A stretch of DNA of 64,000 bases from Cyclobacterium plantarum (GTDB lineage: Bacteria > Bacteroidota > Bacteroidia > Cytophagales > Cyclobacteriaceae). Under the pieces are notes generated by a model. The model made no database searches, had not been told where the DNA came from, and saw only the letters and a list, made by a program, of their open reading frames with translations. The stretch spans positions 62,001 to 126,000 of the forward strand of contig NZ_JAANYN010000005.1 of assembly GCF_011290685.1 (NCBI RefSeq). The letters run 5' to 3'. Shown here one piece after another: positions 1 to 8,593 of this stretch; positions within the stretch are counted from its first letter, which is position 1, and every line of letters begins with the position of its first letter. The translations under genes and the position numbers were made by a program.

Positions 1-1582
1 TATTTTTTTTCTTTTTCTGCCCCTGCGAATGCTCAGCAGCTATTTCTTCTGATGCAGCCTTTACGCTGCCTTTACTTTTTGCCAAAATCCTGTCATTTTC
101 CTTGTCAAAAAGGATTTTGCTGTAGTGTAATGGAAGTATAAAATCCCCGTTTTCCTTTATTATCCCGTAGGCGTCTCCTTTTCGGACCAACACCTGGTCC
201 GGACCTTCTCTTCTGATTTCTTCGTAGACCGCCGGGCTGATCAACTGCCCATCTGGTTTGGCCATTCCCATGAGTCCCTCATTTTCCAACAGAAAATACC
301 CTGTACCAGTCTTGCTGATTTGTTCGCAGGAGTTTTCCAACAACATTTCTCCTTGTTGATTGATCAGGTTAAACCTGCCATCCTTTACCACAATGGCCAC
401 ACCATTCGAAAATGGCCCAGCTTTTTCAAATGAAAAGGGGATGCGCATTTCATTGTTTGGATTGACATATCCCCATTGCTGACCTTTCTTCACTTCAGCA
501 AAACCCTCTGAGAAAGGTTTTACCTGGTCGAATACCGGGTCAATAATGGTATCGCCGCTTGTATTGATATATCCGAACTTTTCACCCATAAGGGCCCCAA
601 AAAGCCCCTCACTCCCGGGGAAGATCCTTTGAGCGGATAGGGTAGGCCGAACTTCCCACTTTCCCTGGGGGTTGAGAAGCCCTGTTTTCTGGTTTTTAAA
701 ATGGACATTATAATGTTGGCCCACCTTTCTCACGGAATCCATCCCCACAATATCCAACAGGATACCATCATTTTTCATGATTCTCCGCAACCTGCCATGA
801 ATATATTCCACCAACACATCATGCTCCAGGCTGATTTTATGAAAACTGTTGTACCGGATATCCGCATCCGTGGACAGGGCATTGATCAGCAAGTATTCTG
901 CTTCATTGCGGGCAAAGAAATAATTCTCTTCCAGGTGCCTGATTTCATCAATAATTGGTTTGAGAATATAATCCCCTTCCCGGTTGATCAAACCAAGACC
1001 GGAATTTTCTTCCGCAATAATCACGTCCAGGCAAGGGTCGCTCAGGGAAATATACCTGTGATCCGGATTTTCGGATAAGGGCAAGGCAAATGAGCCGTCC
1101 TCTCTTTTGGCGATCACCTGTCCGTTTTTAGCAAATCTGGCCATTGCAAAGGTTCCAATGGGTTGGGTGGTTCTTTTGCCCCTGTCGTAAACAAAATAGG
1201 CATTACCTTTTCTGGCAAGCAGCAGATTGTAATAGGTAGCTATCTCATCATAGACCGTTGGCATTACCTGTTCACCATATTCGTGAAAGGCACCAAATTT
1301 ATTTTCGTTTTTGATGATGATCCAGGGCTCAAGGTACTGGTAAAGGCTGGAACTGTCCACTGTGGCAAAAGACTCGTAGTCCGGTCCCAGAAACAACAAG
1401 TCGTTTTCCCAATTATTGATTCTGATGGAATTGCCTAAAAGTTGAATGTCTCCATTGGAGATTTTCTTTTCCAGGTTCAGTTGCTTGTCAAAAACCTCCC
1501 ATACCTGACATTTTGCTTTTTCAATGTTTCCGATCAATAAAAACACCACTACTAAAAATGGCCATGGATGAAATTTTCGCAT
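1..1582 (-). CDS. WG-repeat protein, 3' end outside the window
   Basis: An open frame of about 527 codons starts at the ATG complementary to 1580-1582 and is still open at base 1, so the C-terminus is missing. The N-terminus (MRKFHPWPFLVVVFLLIGN...) is a signal peptide, so the product is exported. The body has repeated WG-type units of about 50 residues, for example FGYINTSGDTIIDPVFDQV followed by WGYVNPNNEMRIPFSFEKA, with the usual pattern of G-[YL]-[IV]-[ND], a short turn, and then hydrophobic and proline residues. WG repeats (KWG family) form beta-rich surface or periplasmic proteins of mostly unknown function. The last visible residues are lysine-rich (QGQKKKKN), which suggests the stop lies close beyond the edge. 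It lies downstream of hemA on the same strand with 114 bp between them. No enzymatic motif is visible, so the function is unknown. Confidence 0.82.
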   Translation of the reverse strand, partial: MRKFHPWPFLVVVFLLIGNIEKAKCQVWEVFDKQLNLEKKISNGDIQLLGNSIRINNWENDLLFLGPDYESFATVDSSSLYQYLEPWIIIKNENKFGAFHEYGEQVMPTVYDEIATYYNLLLARKGNAYFVYDRGKRTTQPIGTFAMARFAKNGQVIAKREDGSFALPLSENPDHRYISLSDPCLDVIIAEENSGLGLINREGDYILKPIIDEIRHLEENYFFARNEAEYLLINALSTDADIRYNSFHKISLEHDVLVEYIHGRLRRIMKNDGILLDIVGMDSVRKVGQHYNVHFKNQKTGLLNPQGKWEVRPTLSAQRIFPGSEGLFGALMGEKFGYINTSGDTIIDPVFDQVKPFSEGFAEVKKGQQWGYVNPNNEMRIPFSFEKAGPFSNGVAIVVKDGRFNLINQQGEMLLENSCEQISKTGTGYFLLENEGLMGMAKPDGQLISPAVYEEIRREGPDQVLVRKGDAYGIIKENGDFILPLHYSKILFDKENDRILAKSKGSVKAASEEIAAEHSQGQKKKKN

Positions 1583-1696
1583 AAGGATTTCTTTTGGGTG
1601 AAAGTAAAAATAATTTGCAGTTTTCTCAATATAACCCTATTCCAGGTAAACCGTTTTTTTAAAAAATAAGGACTGGAAAAGAAAATCCAATAAGCC

Positions 1697-2971
1697 TTAA
1701 GCCTTTTTGGAATCTTGCTGTTTTTCCAGGTCAAATAAATCGTTGATAATGTCTATCATCTCTTCCGCCTGATCACGTTTACATGCTGCTCTTAATTGTA
1801 CCACCGGCACTTTTAAAATTTTCTGCATCATACTCTTTGTGATCTTATCAATAATATCAAATTGCTGGGTATCTGCATTTTTCAGGTACCTTTCCAATTC
1901 TTCTTTCCGGATCTGCTCCAGACTGTTTTTTAGTTTATTGATGGTTGGGGATACCATCATTTCTTTTTTCCAATCGTAAAACTCATTGATGTTTTCTTCA
2001 ATGATCTGTTCCACCTGTGGTATGGCAGCTGTCCTTTGGCTAAGGGTCTCGCTGGCCTTACTCCGGATATTGTCCACATTGTACAGAAGTACTCCGGGAA
2101 TGTCTTCCACTGCGGTATCAATACTTCTTGGGACAGAAAGATCTACCAGAAGCTTGTAGCTTTTGATATCAAAGGTACTGACCAAACCTTTGGTAATAAA
2201 AGGTTCGGATTTCATAACGGATGAAATGATGACATCCGCCTCTTTCATCGCCTCAAAACTATCTTCGAATGGGATGGCCTCAAAACCATATTCCAGCGCA
2301 AGTGTCTGGGATTTGGTATAGGTCCTGTTGGATATCTTTATCTTGGCACCGGTCAGGTAAACCAGGTTTTTGGCCACATCTTCACCGATTTCACCCAGTC
2401 CCACCAGCAAGACCCTTGGTTGATGTGTATTGGAAGTCAACTCTTCGATCAATTCTACCGCAGCGTAAGAAACTGAGGCTGCTCCATCCCGAAACTGGGT
2501 CTCCTGAACCACTTTTTTGTTGGTAAAAAAGATGGTATGCATGAGCCGGTGCAGGAAAGGACCGGCCATTTCCATGTCTGCCGATGCCTGGTAAGCCCTT
2601 TTGACCTGGTTGGAAATCTGCATGTCACCTACAACCTGTGCCTCTAGGCCCATGGCCACCCGGAAAAGATGGTTGATGGCGGATCTGTCATCCTGAAATA
2701 TGTCAAAGTACTCCAGGTAGGCAATGGTATTGGGCAATCCTTTTTCCAGCCCTACCAGCTTGATAATTTCGGTGGAAAGGTCCAATTCATGGCTGTAATA
2801 AACCTCTGTTCTGTTGCAGGTAGATAAAATTAGTGTATCTGTGAGACTGAAAAAATCCTTTAATTTGGTTAAGAGGGACCGTATGGCAGTATCATCCAAC
2901 GACACCAATTCTCTGATTTCTACAGGTGCATTTTTGTATGAGAGACTTAAAGCTTTAAACTTTGATTGCAT
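1697..2971 (-). CDS. hemA: Glutamyl-tRNA reductase
   Basis: This 424-residue enzyme makes glutamate-1-semialdehyde from glutamyl-tRNA(Glu) with NADPH, the first committed step of C5-pathway tetrapyrrole synthesis in the cytoplasm. The catalytic motif LSTCNRTEVY places the nucleophilic Cys at residue 52, close to C50 of the E. coli enzyme. A Rossmann NADPH site (VLLVGLGEIGEDVAKNL) lies near residues 187-203, and the helical dimerisation tail fills the last 100 residues. Length and domain order are normal for the family. The ATG at 2971 is preceded by a Bacteroidota-type -7 box only about 20 nt upstream, so the leader is short. It is transcribed divergently from the comEA-like gene. hemN, another heme gene, lies about 15 kb away and is not linked. 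Confidence 0.97.
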   Translation of the reverse strand: MQSKFKALSLSYKNAPVEIRELVSLDDTAIRSLLTKLKDFFSLTDTLILSTCNRTEVYYSHELDLSTEIIKLVGLEKGLPNTIAYLEYFDIFQDDRSAINHLFRVAMGLEAQVVGDMQISNQVKRAYQASADMEMAGPFLHRLMHTIFFTNKKVVQETQFRDGAASVSYAAVELIEELTSNTHQPRVLLVGLGEIGEDVAKNLVYLTGAKIKISNRTYTKSQTLALEYGFEAIPFEDSFEAMKEADVIISSVMKSEPFITKGLVSTFDIKSYKLLVDLSVPRSIDTAVEDIPGVLLYNVDNIRSKASETLSQRTAAIPQVEQIIEENINEFYDWKKEMMVSPTINKLKNSLEQIRKEELERYLKNADTQQFDIIDKITKSMMQKILKVPVVQLRAACKRDQAEEMIDIINDLFDLEKQQDSKKA

Positions 2972-2990
2972 AATGAACTACTTCCAATGA

Positions 2991-2998
2991 CAAATTTA
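2991..2998 (-). promoter_or_regulatory. Putative -7 box for hemA
   Basis: On the minus strand this reads TAAATTTG, a match to the Bacteroidota RpoD -7 consensus TAnnTTTG. It would give a start near 2985 and a leader of roughly 14 nt. The -33 element is weak: TTC rather than TTG, about 20 nt upstream. Confidence 0.45.
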
Positions 2999-3145
2999 TC
3001 ATAGAAAAGGGACGAATGGAATTAAATCACTGAAGCGAGTTTAATTTATAATCCTTCTAAATAAATTTTTTCATCATTTACCTACTTGCAATAATGCGAA
3101 TTTTTGGAATATAATTCCAATAATATTAATTTATGCTGTCAATAG

Positions 3146-3868
3146 ATGAAACCAATGGTAGATAAGTTGTTTTATTTTTTGAAATCCTACTTTGGCTTTT
3201 CCCGTCGGGAGGCCAGGGGTTTTGTATTTGTAGTCCCTGTTTTGGTCCTCCTTTATGCATTTGCCTATTGGGTCAGTGCCTACTACAGGGCCAGCAGCGA
3301 AGAAAGTTATTCCAGCTACCTGGAAAAGTTCCGGATGCTTGAGGAAGATTCCACTTTCTCTTCAAAAAATCCGCTTGAAACAAATGCCGGGACTACGATT
3401 CCTCAGGAAAAAGAAAACAGGGAAGCAAAGAAACAGCGAAGCACCCTGAGGGCACCCGTGAAACCAGGACTGAATACCATTGCTTTTTCTGAGACCACTG
3501 CGGTGGAGCTTCAACTGGTGAATGGGGTAGGGCCTGTGTTGTCCGAAAGAATCGTGGCATTTCGAAGCAAACTCGGGGGATTCAACAGGGCGGAGCAGCT
3601 ATTGGAGGTGTATGGGGTGGATGCGGCACTTGCGGAGAAAATCTATGCAACATTCCCCTTCAGCTCCAACATAACAAGCAAGATCGATATCAATGAGGCC
3701 ACAGTTCAGGAGCTTTCACAGCATCCTTACATAACCTTTGGTGAGGCCAAGGTAATTGTAGCTTACCGAAAGCAGCATGGGGCTTATAAAATGGCTTCAG
3801 ACCTGCTCCATATCCGGATTTTTTCTGAAGAATGGGTAGATAGAGTTGCCCCATATTTGAATTTTTGA
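3146..3868 (+). CDS. ComEA-like helix-hairpin-helix protein
   Basis: The protein has 240 residues. A membrane anchor lies at about residues 25-47 (GFVFVVPVLVLLYAFAYWVS), followed by a charged linker rich in Ser, Glu and Lys (about 50-110). Two helix-hairpin-helix modules follow: LQLVNGVGPVLSERIVAFR near 120-140, and a second set from IDINEATVQELSQHPYITF to the C-terminus. This is the arrangement of ComEA-type DNA-binding proteins, in which HhH motifs contact the DNA backbone non-specifically. In competent bacteria ComEA binds incoming DNA outside the membrane. Many Bacteroidota carry such a protein without proven competence, so a role in DNA uptake is inference. It is followed after 54 bp by the HsdR_N-type gene on the same strand. 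Confidence 0.85.
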   Translation: MKPMVDKLFYFLKSYFGFSRREARGFVFVVPVLVLLYAFAYWVSAYYRASSEESYSSYLEKFRMLEEDSTFSSKNPLETNAGTTIPQEKENREAKKQRSTLRAPVKPGLNTIAFSETTAVELQLVNGVGPVLSERIVAFRSKLGGFNRAEQLLEVYGVDAALAEKIYATFPFSSNITSKIDINEATVQELSQHPYITFGEAKVIVAYRKQHGAYKMASDLLHIRIFSEEWVDRVAPYLNF

Positions 3869-3922
3869 GAAAAATTTTATGGATCATTTTTTGTACCGGT
3901 AAAATTCATTCAATTTTGTTTT

Positions 3923-4402
3923 ATGGAAGAAGGGCTAAGAAAGCCGCAGATGGAAAAGCTTAACCTTCCTGCCCATGATTTTCGAATAGAAGAGGCAGGC
4001 AATGGGAAGTGGTATATATTTGATCCCCTGAGAAAGAAAAATTTACTTTTGACTCCAGAGGAGTGGGTCCGGCAGCATCTTGTGCAGTACATGGTAGGCC
4101 AACTCAACTATCCGAAAAGTTTAATTGCTCTGGAAAGGGGATTGACGTACAATGCCCTTCAAAAAAGATTTGACATCCTGGTATTGAATCGGGAAGGTGG
4201 AGCTTTTTTTCTAATGGAATGTAAAGCCCCGGAGGTACCATTGACCCAAAAAACCATTGAGCAGGTTGGGGTTTACAACCAAAAAATCAAGGCGACTTTT
4301 TTAGGCATCAGCAACGGACGCAAACATATTTGCCTTAGGATGGATAATAAATCGGGTAGTTACCGGCAAATCAATCATTTTCCGGTATTCTCTACTGATT
4401 GA
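3923..4402 (+). CDS. HsdR N-terminal-type (PD-(D/E)xK fold) protein
   Basis: This 159-residue stand-alone protein resembles only the N-terminal nuclease-fold domain of type I restriction subunit HsdR (HSDR_N_2 family). The PD-(D/E)xK residues appear as D84 in KRFDILVL and E99-x-K101 in MECKAP, followed by a conserved Gln-containing helix (EQVGVYNQ). No helicase domain and no hsdM or hsdS gene is nearby, so it is not part of a restriction system here. Homologues of this size are common as single genes in Bacteroidota, and their substrate is not established. The ATG at 3923 is used; Met10 is an alternative. It could be a DNA repair or processing nuclease. Its neighbour is the HhH DNA-binding protein, which fits a DNA-related role. 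Confidence 0.8.
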   Translation: MEEGLRKPQMEKLNLPAHDFRIEEAGNGKWYIFDPLRKKNLLLTPEEWVRQHLVQYMVGQLNYPKSLIALERGLTYNALQKRFDILVLNREGGAFFLMECKAPEVPLTQKTIEQVGVYNQKIKATFLGISNGRKHICLRMDNKSGSYRQINHFPVFSTD

Positions 4403-4504
4403 GCTTGAGTTTAATTATTAATATGCATTTTTCAGTGACTTTAGTCATGTAATTTGTTAAATTTACCCAATAATTTTAGAGAGAATTAAATTTCTTCCCT
4501 GAAC

Positions 4505-5218
4505 ATGAATAAGCCTGAAAAGAGCACCCCTTGCGAATTGTGTCTGAGCAGAAAGTTTTCCATGTTTTCTGAAGTGGGTCAGGAGCACCTATGCAATATC
4601 ACAGACAGTAAAAATTTCATCTCCCATAAAAAGGGGCAGATTCTTTATTACGAGAACACCAAACCTTTAGGTGTTTTTTGTATCAACAGCGGGATTGTAA
4701 AAATTTATAAAACTGCATCCAATGGGAAAGAGCAAATCATCAGGTTGGCCCAGAAGGGAGATTTTGTAGGGTATACCTCCATGATAGCAGAGGAGGCTTA
4801 TACCACTACCGCAACCATCGTAGAGGATGCCAGGATTTGTTTTGTTCCTAAGGAAGTATTTTTAAAACTATTGTCGGAAGACAATAATTTTCACCGAAGG
4901 CTTACCCGCTCCCTCTGTCATGATGTGGGTATGATGGAAAGCCAACTGACGGATGCCACCCAAAAATCCATCCGGGAAAGGCTGGCCTTAACCCTTTTAA
5001 AGTTGGGAGATAGCTATGGAGTAGATGGAGGAGACAAACAAAGGTTGGATATCAATCTTACCAGAGAAGAAATTGCGGGTATAGTGGGTACTGCTACAGA
5101 GACGGTGATCCGGCTTTTATCGGAATTCAAGAAGGATGGCCTGATAGACCTTCAGGGGAAAAAGATAATGTTACTGGACAGAAAGGCTTTGGTAAGGCTT
5201 TCCGATTTTTACGGGTAG
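4505..5218 (+). CDS. Crp/Fnr family transcriptional regulator
   Basis: The protein has 237 residues. A cyclic-nucleotide-binding-like beta roll covers about residues 20-140 (KKGQILYYENTKPLGVFCINSGIVKIY). A dimerisation helix follows, then a winged helix-turn-helix (LTREEIAGIVGTATETVIRLLSEF) near residues 178-201. The N-terminus has Cys10-x2-Cys13 and another Cys about 16 residues on, which recalls the Cys-rich N-terminus of FNR-type oxygen sensors. The spacing is not the canonical four-Cys FNR pattern, so an Fe-S sensor role is only a possibility. The beta roll lacks a clear cAMP-contact RxS motif. It lies alone on the plus strand and converges on the DUF1080 gene with 7 bp between stops. Targets are unknown. 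Confidence 0.92.
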   Translation: MNKPEKSTPCELCLSRKFSMFSEVGQEHLCNITDSKNFISHKKGQILYYENTKPLGVFCINSGIVKIYKTASNGKEQIIRLAQKGDFVGYTSMIAEEAYTTTATIVEDARICFVPKEVFLKLLSEDNNFHRRLTRSLCHDVGMMESQLTDATQKSIRERLALTLLKLGDSYGVDGGDKQRLDINLTREEIAGIVGTATETVIRLLSEFKKDGLIDLQGKKIMLLDRKALVRLSDFYG

Positions 5219-5225
5219 CCCAGTT

Positions 5226-5915
5226 TTATTTAGTAAGACCATCAATGGGTTCCAGGATTAGTTTTTTAAATTCCACTTCGGCGCCTTCCGCCTGAATAGC
5301 CACCTGACCTTTTCTGGCGGTTGCATGGAAGCCTTCATTGACCAAATCTCCATTAACCCAGACTTTGATCCGGTCCTGAAAGCATTCAATAATCATCTGA
5401 TTCCATTCACCGGGCGGGTTTTCTGATCCGTCAGTAAGGTTTAGTATCCTTCTGTTTTTACCTTCCACGATGCCCCAATCTTCTTTTTTACCCCTTCTTT
5501 CTACCATGTTTTCTACGGCAATATCTTCCACAATACACCAAAAATCCCCTGCATTTTCATGCATCATCTGGACTTCTATGGATTTGGGAAACATATCATA
5601 CAATGCCCTGGGGGTGGAGGCATGGACCAGAATCCCGCAGTTGCCGGTTTCACCGGGAAACCTGTATTCAGCGGTAATGCGGTAGTTTTCGTAAACATCA
5701 TCGGTAATCAGGTGTCCAAGCGGCCTGCCCAGGCTCACCAGCATGCCATCTCTTACGACGAATGAAGGACCTATTCCGGGATTTTCATCTTTCTCGGGTA
5801 CATCGGCATGCCATCCGGAAAGGTCTTTTCCATTGAAAATGGGCAATTTCTGGGCCTGAATGGCACCCGAAACCAGCATGAAATTCAATAAACAAAAGGC
5901 TGGGAAAAATTTCAT
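5226..5915 (-). CDS. DUF1080 protein, 3-keto-disaccharide hydrolase type
   Basis: The protein has about 229 residues from the ATG at 5913-5915. An in-frame TTG ten codons upstream is less likely because the signal peptide MKFFPAFCLLNFMLVSGAIQA starts at this ATG. The mature part opens with LPIFNGKDLSGWH, the typical start of the DUF1080 concanavalin-like fold, and contains GNCGILVHAS, EVQMMHEN and PPGEWNQMIIECFQDRIKVWVNG, all characteristic of the family. Members of this family are annotated as 3-keto-disaccharide hydrolases that cleave glycosides already oxidised at C3. The product would act in the periplasm. It lies 94 bp downstream of the gluconate-dehydrogenase-type small subunit and the GMC oxidoreductase on the same strand, an arrangement that supports oxidation followed by cleavage. 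The true substrate is not known. Confidence 0.9.
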   Translation of the reverse strand: MKFFPAFCLLNFMLVSGAIQAQKLPIFNGKDLSGWHADVPEKDENPGIGPSFVVRDGMLVSLGRPLGHLITDDVYENYRITAEYRFPGETGNCGILVHASTPRALYDMFPKSIEVQMMHENAGDFWCIVEDIAVENMVERRGKKEDWGIVEGKNRRILNLTDGSENPPGEWNQMIIECFQDRIKVWVNGDLVNEGFHATARKGQVAIQAEGAEVEFKKLILEPIDGLTK

Positions 5916-6009
5916 GGCAAATTTGGGTTTTGAAGGTAAGGGCAAACCTGCGGTGCCGAAATTAAACCAACCACCGCAGGTGTAAAGAACTATAGAACAG
6001 ATTTTGGGA

Positions 6010-6726
6010 TTATCCGATCAGGTTACCCTCATCGTCCCATTGGGCAATGGTGCCTCTGGTGGTAATGTCCAGGTAAACATCTTTGTATTTGGGATCATTC
6101 TGAAGGCCGTGCTTGGCAAGCACCTCATCGGGTACACCGTCCCAGGCGTTGGGTCTGTTGCCTACATAGCCCAGGTCTTTGAATCCTTCTTCGCTGGTAA
6201 AAAAGCCGGTTGCAGTAAGATTCCGGAGCATGTTAAAGAAACGTACCCCTCCTTCATTCTCCGCTTTTGCCTTATCGGGGTAGGCGATTTCATCAATGAT
6301 CTGAATCCTTTGCTCTTCGCTTATTTCCAGAAATTTACTGCCAAACAGCTCATCTGATTTATGGTCCAGCCAAAGCAGTCCGCCCCGCATGGGAGTTTGG
6401 TAAGCTGGAATATCTTTCATCATGAATTCAATGAAATCAGGTACTCCGGCTTCCGTGGCACTTCCGGAGGTCTCGTCAGCAGGGATGATGATATCTACCA
6501 GTACATCCAGTTTTTTACGCTCATCTTCGGTGAAAAATGTAGCGGATTTGAGCTTTTCATTGTAAATGATTTCCTCAGGAGTCCTGCCGTAACTGCCAAA
6601 TTCCCCTATGGTGGGATTGTGTGGGATTTCGGTGGTCTCAGGAGCTTCGGGACCACATCCTGTAAACAGGAAGCCTGAAGCAAGCGAACCGGTGAATAAA
6701 AGCTTTAAATTTTCTCTTCTGTTCAT
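6010..6726 (-). CDS. Gluconate 2-dehydrogenase subunit 3 family lipoprotein
   Basis: This 238-residue protein is the small subunit of a membrane-associated GMC dehydrogenase. The N-terminus MNRRENLKLLFTGSLASGFLFTGC has a twin-arginine motif (RRENLK), a hydrophobic stretch and a Cys in a lipobox-like context, so it is probably a Tat-exported lipoprotein. The family core (FFTEDERKKLDVLVDIIIPAD, then GVPDFIEFMMKD) begins near residue 64. In known dehydrogenases of this type the small subunit carries the Tat signal and the catalytic flavoprotein, which has none, is exported with it. The flavoprotein encoded just upstream indeed lacks a signal peptide. The stop of the GMC gene and this start are only 4 bp apart, so the two are surely co-transcribed. 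Confidence 0.9.
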   Translation of the reverse strand: MNRRENLKLLFTGSLASGFLFTGCGPEAPETTEIPHNPTIGEFGSYGRTPEEIIYNEKLKSATFFTEDERKKLDVLVDIIIPADETSGSATEAGVPDFIEFMMKDIPAYQTPMRGGLLWLDHKSDELFGSKFLEISEEQRIQIIDEIAYPDKAKAENEGGVRFFNMLRNLTATGFFTSEEGFKDLGYVGNRPNAWDGVPDEVLAKHGLQNDPKYKDVYLDITTRGTIAQWDDEGNLIG

Positions 6727-6730
6727 GGCC

Positions 6731-8470
6731 TTAAATGTTTTTCTTGTTTAATTGATCAATGATGTATTCGGAAGTCCTCCAGGAAAGGGCCAAAATGGTC
6801 CAGGTGGGATTTTTGTCTGCCTGAGAAACAAAGGACCCGCCGTCTACCACAAAAAGATTTTTGCAGTCATGGGCCTGGGAAAACTTGTTCAACACCGACG
6901 TGCTGGCATCGTCTCCCATGCGGGTAGTACCTACCTCATGAATAATCCGGCCGGGTTTGTGCAAGCCATATTGTTGTTCGGCCCCGGGTTTATTGCCCAG
7001 AATGATGGCACCCATACTTCCTAGTACTTCCTCAAATGTTTCGTGCATGTGCCTGGCCTGTTTCAATTCCTGATCCGTCCATTTGTAGTGAAATTTCAGG
7101 ACAGGAATACCGAATTTATCCACTACCTGATTGTCGATCTCACAGTAATTGCTGTATTGGGGGATGCTTTCCCCTCTGCCCGACATACCTACAGTACTGC
7201 CAAAAAATCTTCTGATATCCTTTTTCAAGCCCTGGCCATACCCCCCGTTTGGACTGGGTTTGCCAAACTCATCTTTTACATATTGCCTCATGGTATCCAT
7301 ACCACCGCCAAATCCATAGGAGGGCATGCCCATGCCTCCCCAGTATTCAATATGATAGCCCCTGGCAAAGTCCAGGTTTTTTTCGTTCAGCCACCATGGT
7401 GTGTAAATATGCATGCCGCCTACACCATCTTCATTGTACCGCTGCCTGTCCATCATATCAGGCAAGATACCCATCCGGTCAGCACCTGTAGAATCATGCA
7501 GATAGCGGCCCACATGCCCGGAACTGTTTCCAAGCCCATCCGGGTGTGTCTTGGACTTTGAATTCAACATGATCCGTGCAGACTCACAGGCTGATGCGCC
7601 CAACACCACCACCCTGGCATTGAGTTTGTACTCCTGCATGTCCAGTTTGCTGATGTAGGTTACGCCTGTGGCTTCCCCCTGCTCATTGGTGGTTACTTTT
7701 CTGACCATGGACATGGTGAAAAGATCCACTTTTCCCTTTTTCATGGCCGGCTTGACCAGGCAGGTCCCTGAGGAAAAATCCGCATATATCTGGCAGGCCC
7801 TGTTGCATTGGTTGCAAAAAAAGCAAGTACCCCGTTCATTGTTGACCGGCCGGGTCAATATGGATAATCTCGAAGGAATTACAGGGAGATTGATTTTGTC
7901 CGCACCTTTTTTGATGTGCAATTCATGCAGCCTGGGCTTGGGGGGCGGAAGAAAAAATCCGTCCGGCTCGTTGTTGATACCTTCCTTAGACCCAAAAACA
8001 CCGATCAATTTGTCCACCTTATCATAGTAAGGGGCTACATCTTCATAGCCTATAGGCCAATTGTCGCCCAGTCCGTCCAGGTTTTTTCTTTTGAAATCCA
8101 GTGGACCAAATCTTAGCGATATCCTTCCCCAATGATTCGTTCTGCCTCCCAGCATCCTGGACCTGAACCAATCGAATTCACTGTCCTGGCCACGCGTATA
8201 TGGTTCGCCCTCAATATCCCAGCCACCAATTGCTGCATCAAAATCACCAAATGGCCTGACTGTTCCGGCCCCTCTCCTTGGAGACTCCCAGGGAGGACGC
8301 AATTGGGTGCGATGCTCCTCTTTTGCAGGGTCAAAATCAGCACCTGCTTCTACAACGGCAACCTTTAAACCGGCTTCTGACAAAATTTTGGACGCCATCC
8401 CTCCACCGGCACCAGATCCTACGATGATGACGTCATAGGAATCCTCAGCGGACTGTATATGAATACTCAT
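6731..8470 (-). CDS. GMC family FAD-dependent oxidoreductase
   Basis: This 579-residue flavoprotein dehydrogenase probably oxidises a sugar or other alcohol. The FAD-binding Rossmann motif [17 protein letters not shown] is at residues 13-29, with the acidic ribose ligand at E41. The second GMC signature, [12 protein letters not shown], is near 108-119. The C-terminal catalytic domain has HEVGTTRMG and the final [11 protein letters not shown] motif. Residues 216-226 ([11 protein letters not shown]) form C-x2-C-x2-C-x3-C, at about the position where the catalytic subunit of bacterial FAD-glucose dehydrogenase carries cysteine ligands of an Fe-S cluster, so a cluster is likely (inference). No signal peptide is present; export probably depends on the adjacent Tat-type subunit. 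It is first in a three-gene set with that subunit and the DUF1080 protein. The substrate cannot be read from the sequence. Confidence 0.93.
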   Translation of the reverse strand: MSIHIQSAEDSYDVIIVGSGAGGGMASKILSEAGLKVAVVEAGADFDPAKEEHRTQLRPPWESPRRGAGTVRPFGDFDAAIGGWDIEGEPYTRGQDSEFDWFRSRMLGGRTNHWGRISLRFGPLDFKRKNLDGLGDNWPIGYEDVAPYYDKVDKLIGVFGSKEGINNEPDGFFLPPPKPRLHELHIKKGADKINLPVIPSRLSILTRPVNNERGTCFFCNQCNRACQIYADFSSGTCLVKPAMKKGKVDLFTMSMVRKVTTNEQGEATGVTYISKLDMQEYKLNARVVVLGASACESARIMLNSKSKTHPDGLGNSSGHVGRYLHDSTGADRMGILPDMMDRQRYNEDGVGGMHIYTPWWLNEKNLDFARGYHIEYWGGMGMPSYGFGGGMDTMRQYVKDEFGKPSPNGGYGQGLKKDIRRFFGSTVGMSGRGESIPQYSNYCEIDNQVVDKFGIPVLKFHYKWTDQELKQARHMHETFEEVLGSMGAIILGNKPGAEQQYGLHKPGRIIHEVGTTRMGDDASTSVLNKFSQAHDCKNLFVVDGGSFVSQADKNPTWTILALSWRTSEYIIDQLNKKNI

Positions 8471-8593
8471 ATTTTTTTATTTGATTAAAATTTTTCAAAA
8501 AGTAAGACAATTTTCGTAAAATAAAAAACGAATTTATCTGGATCTACAAGGCTTTTTTAAACCTTCCAGTCATTTTTAAGGGTAAACTGATAT

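Noticed and set aside
1552-1734. A 60-codon minus frame between the WG-repeat gene and hemA
   Set aside because: It overlaps both genes, is Phe/Lys-rich and has no supporting features.
3923-4402. Restriction-modification system suggested by the HsdR-like protein
   Set aside because: No methylase, specificity subunit or helicase is encoded nearby, and the protein is only the nuclease-fold domain.
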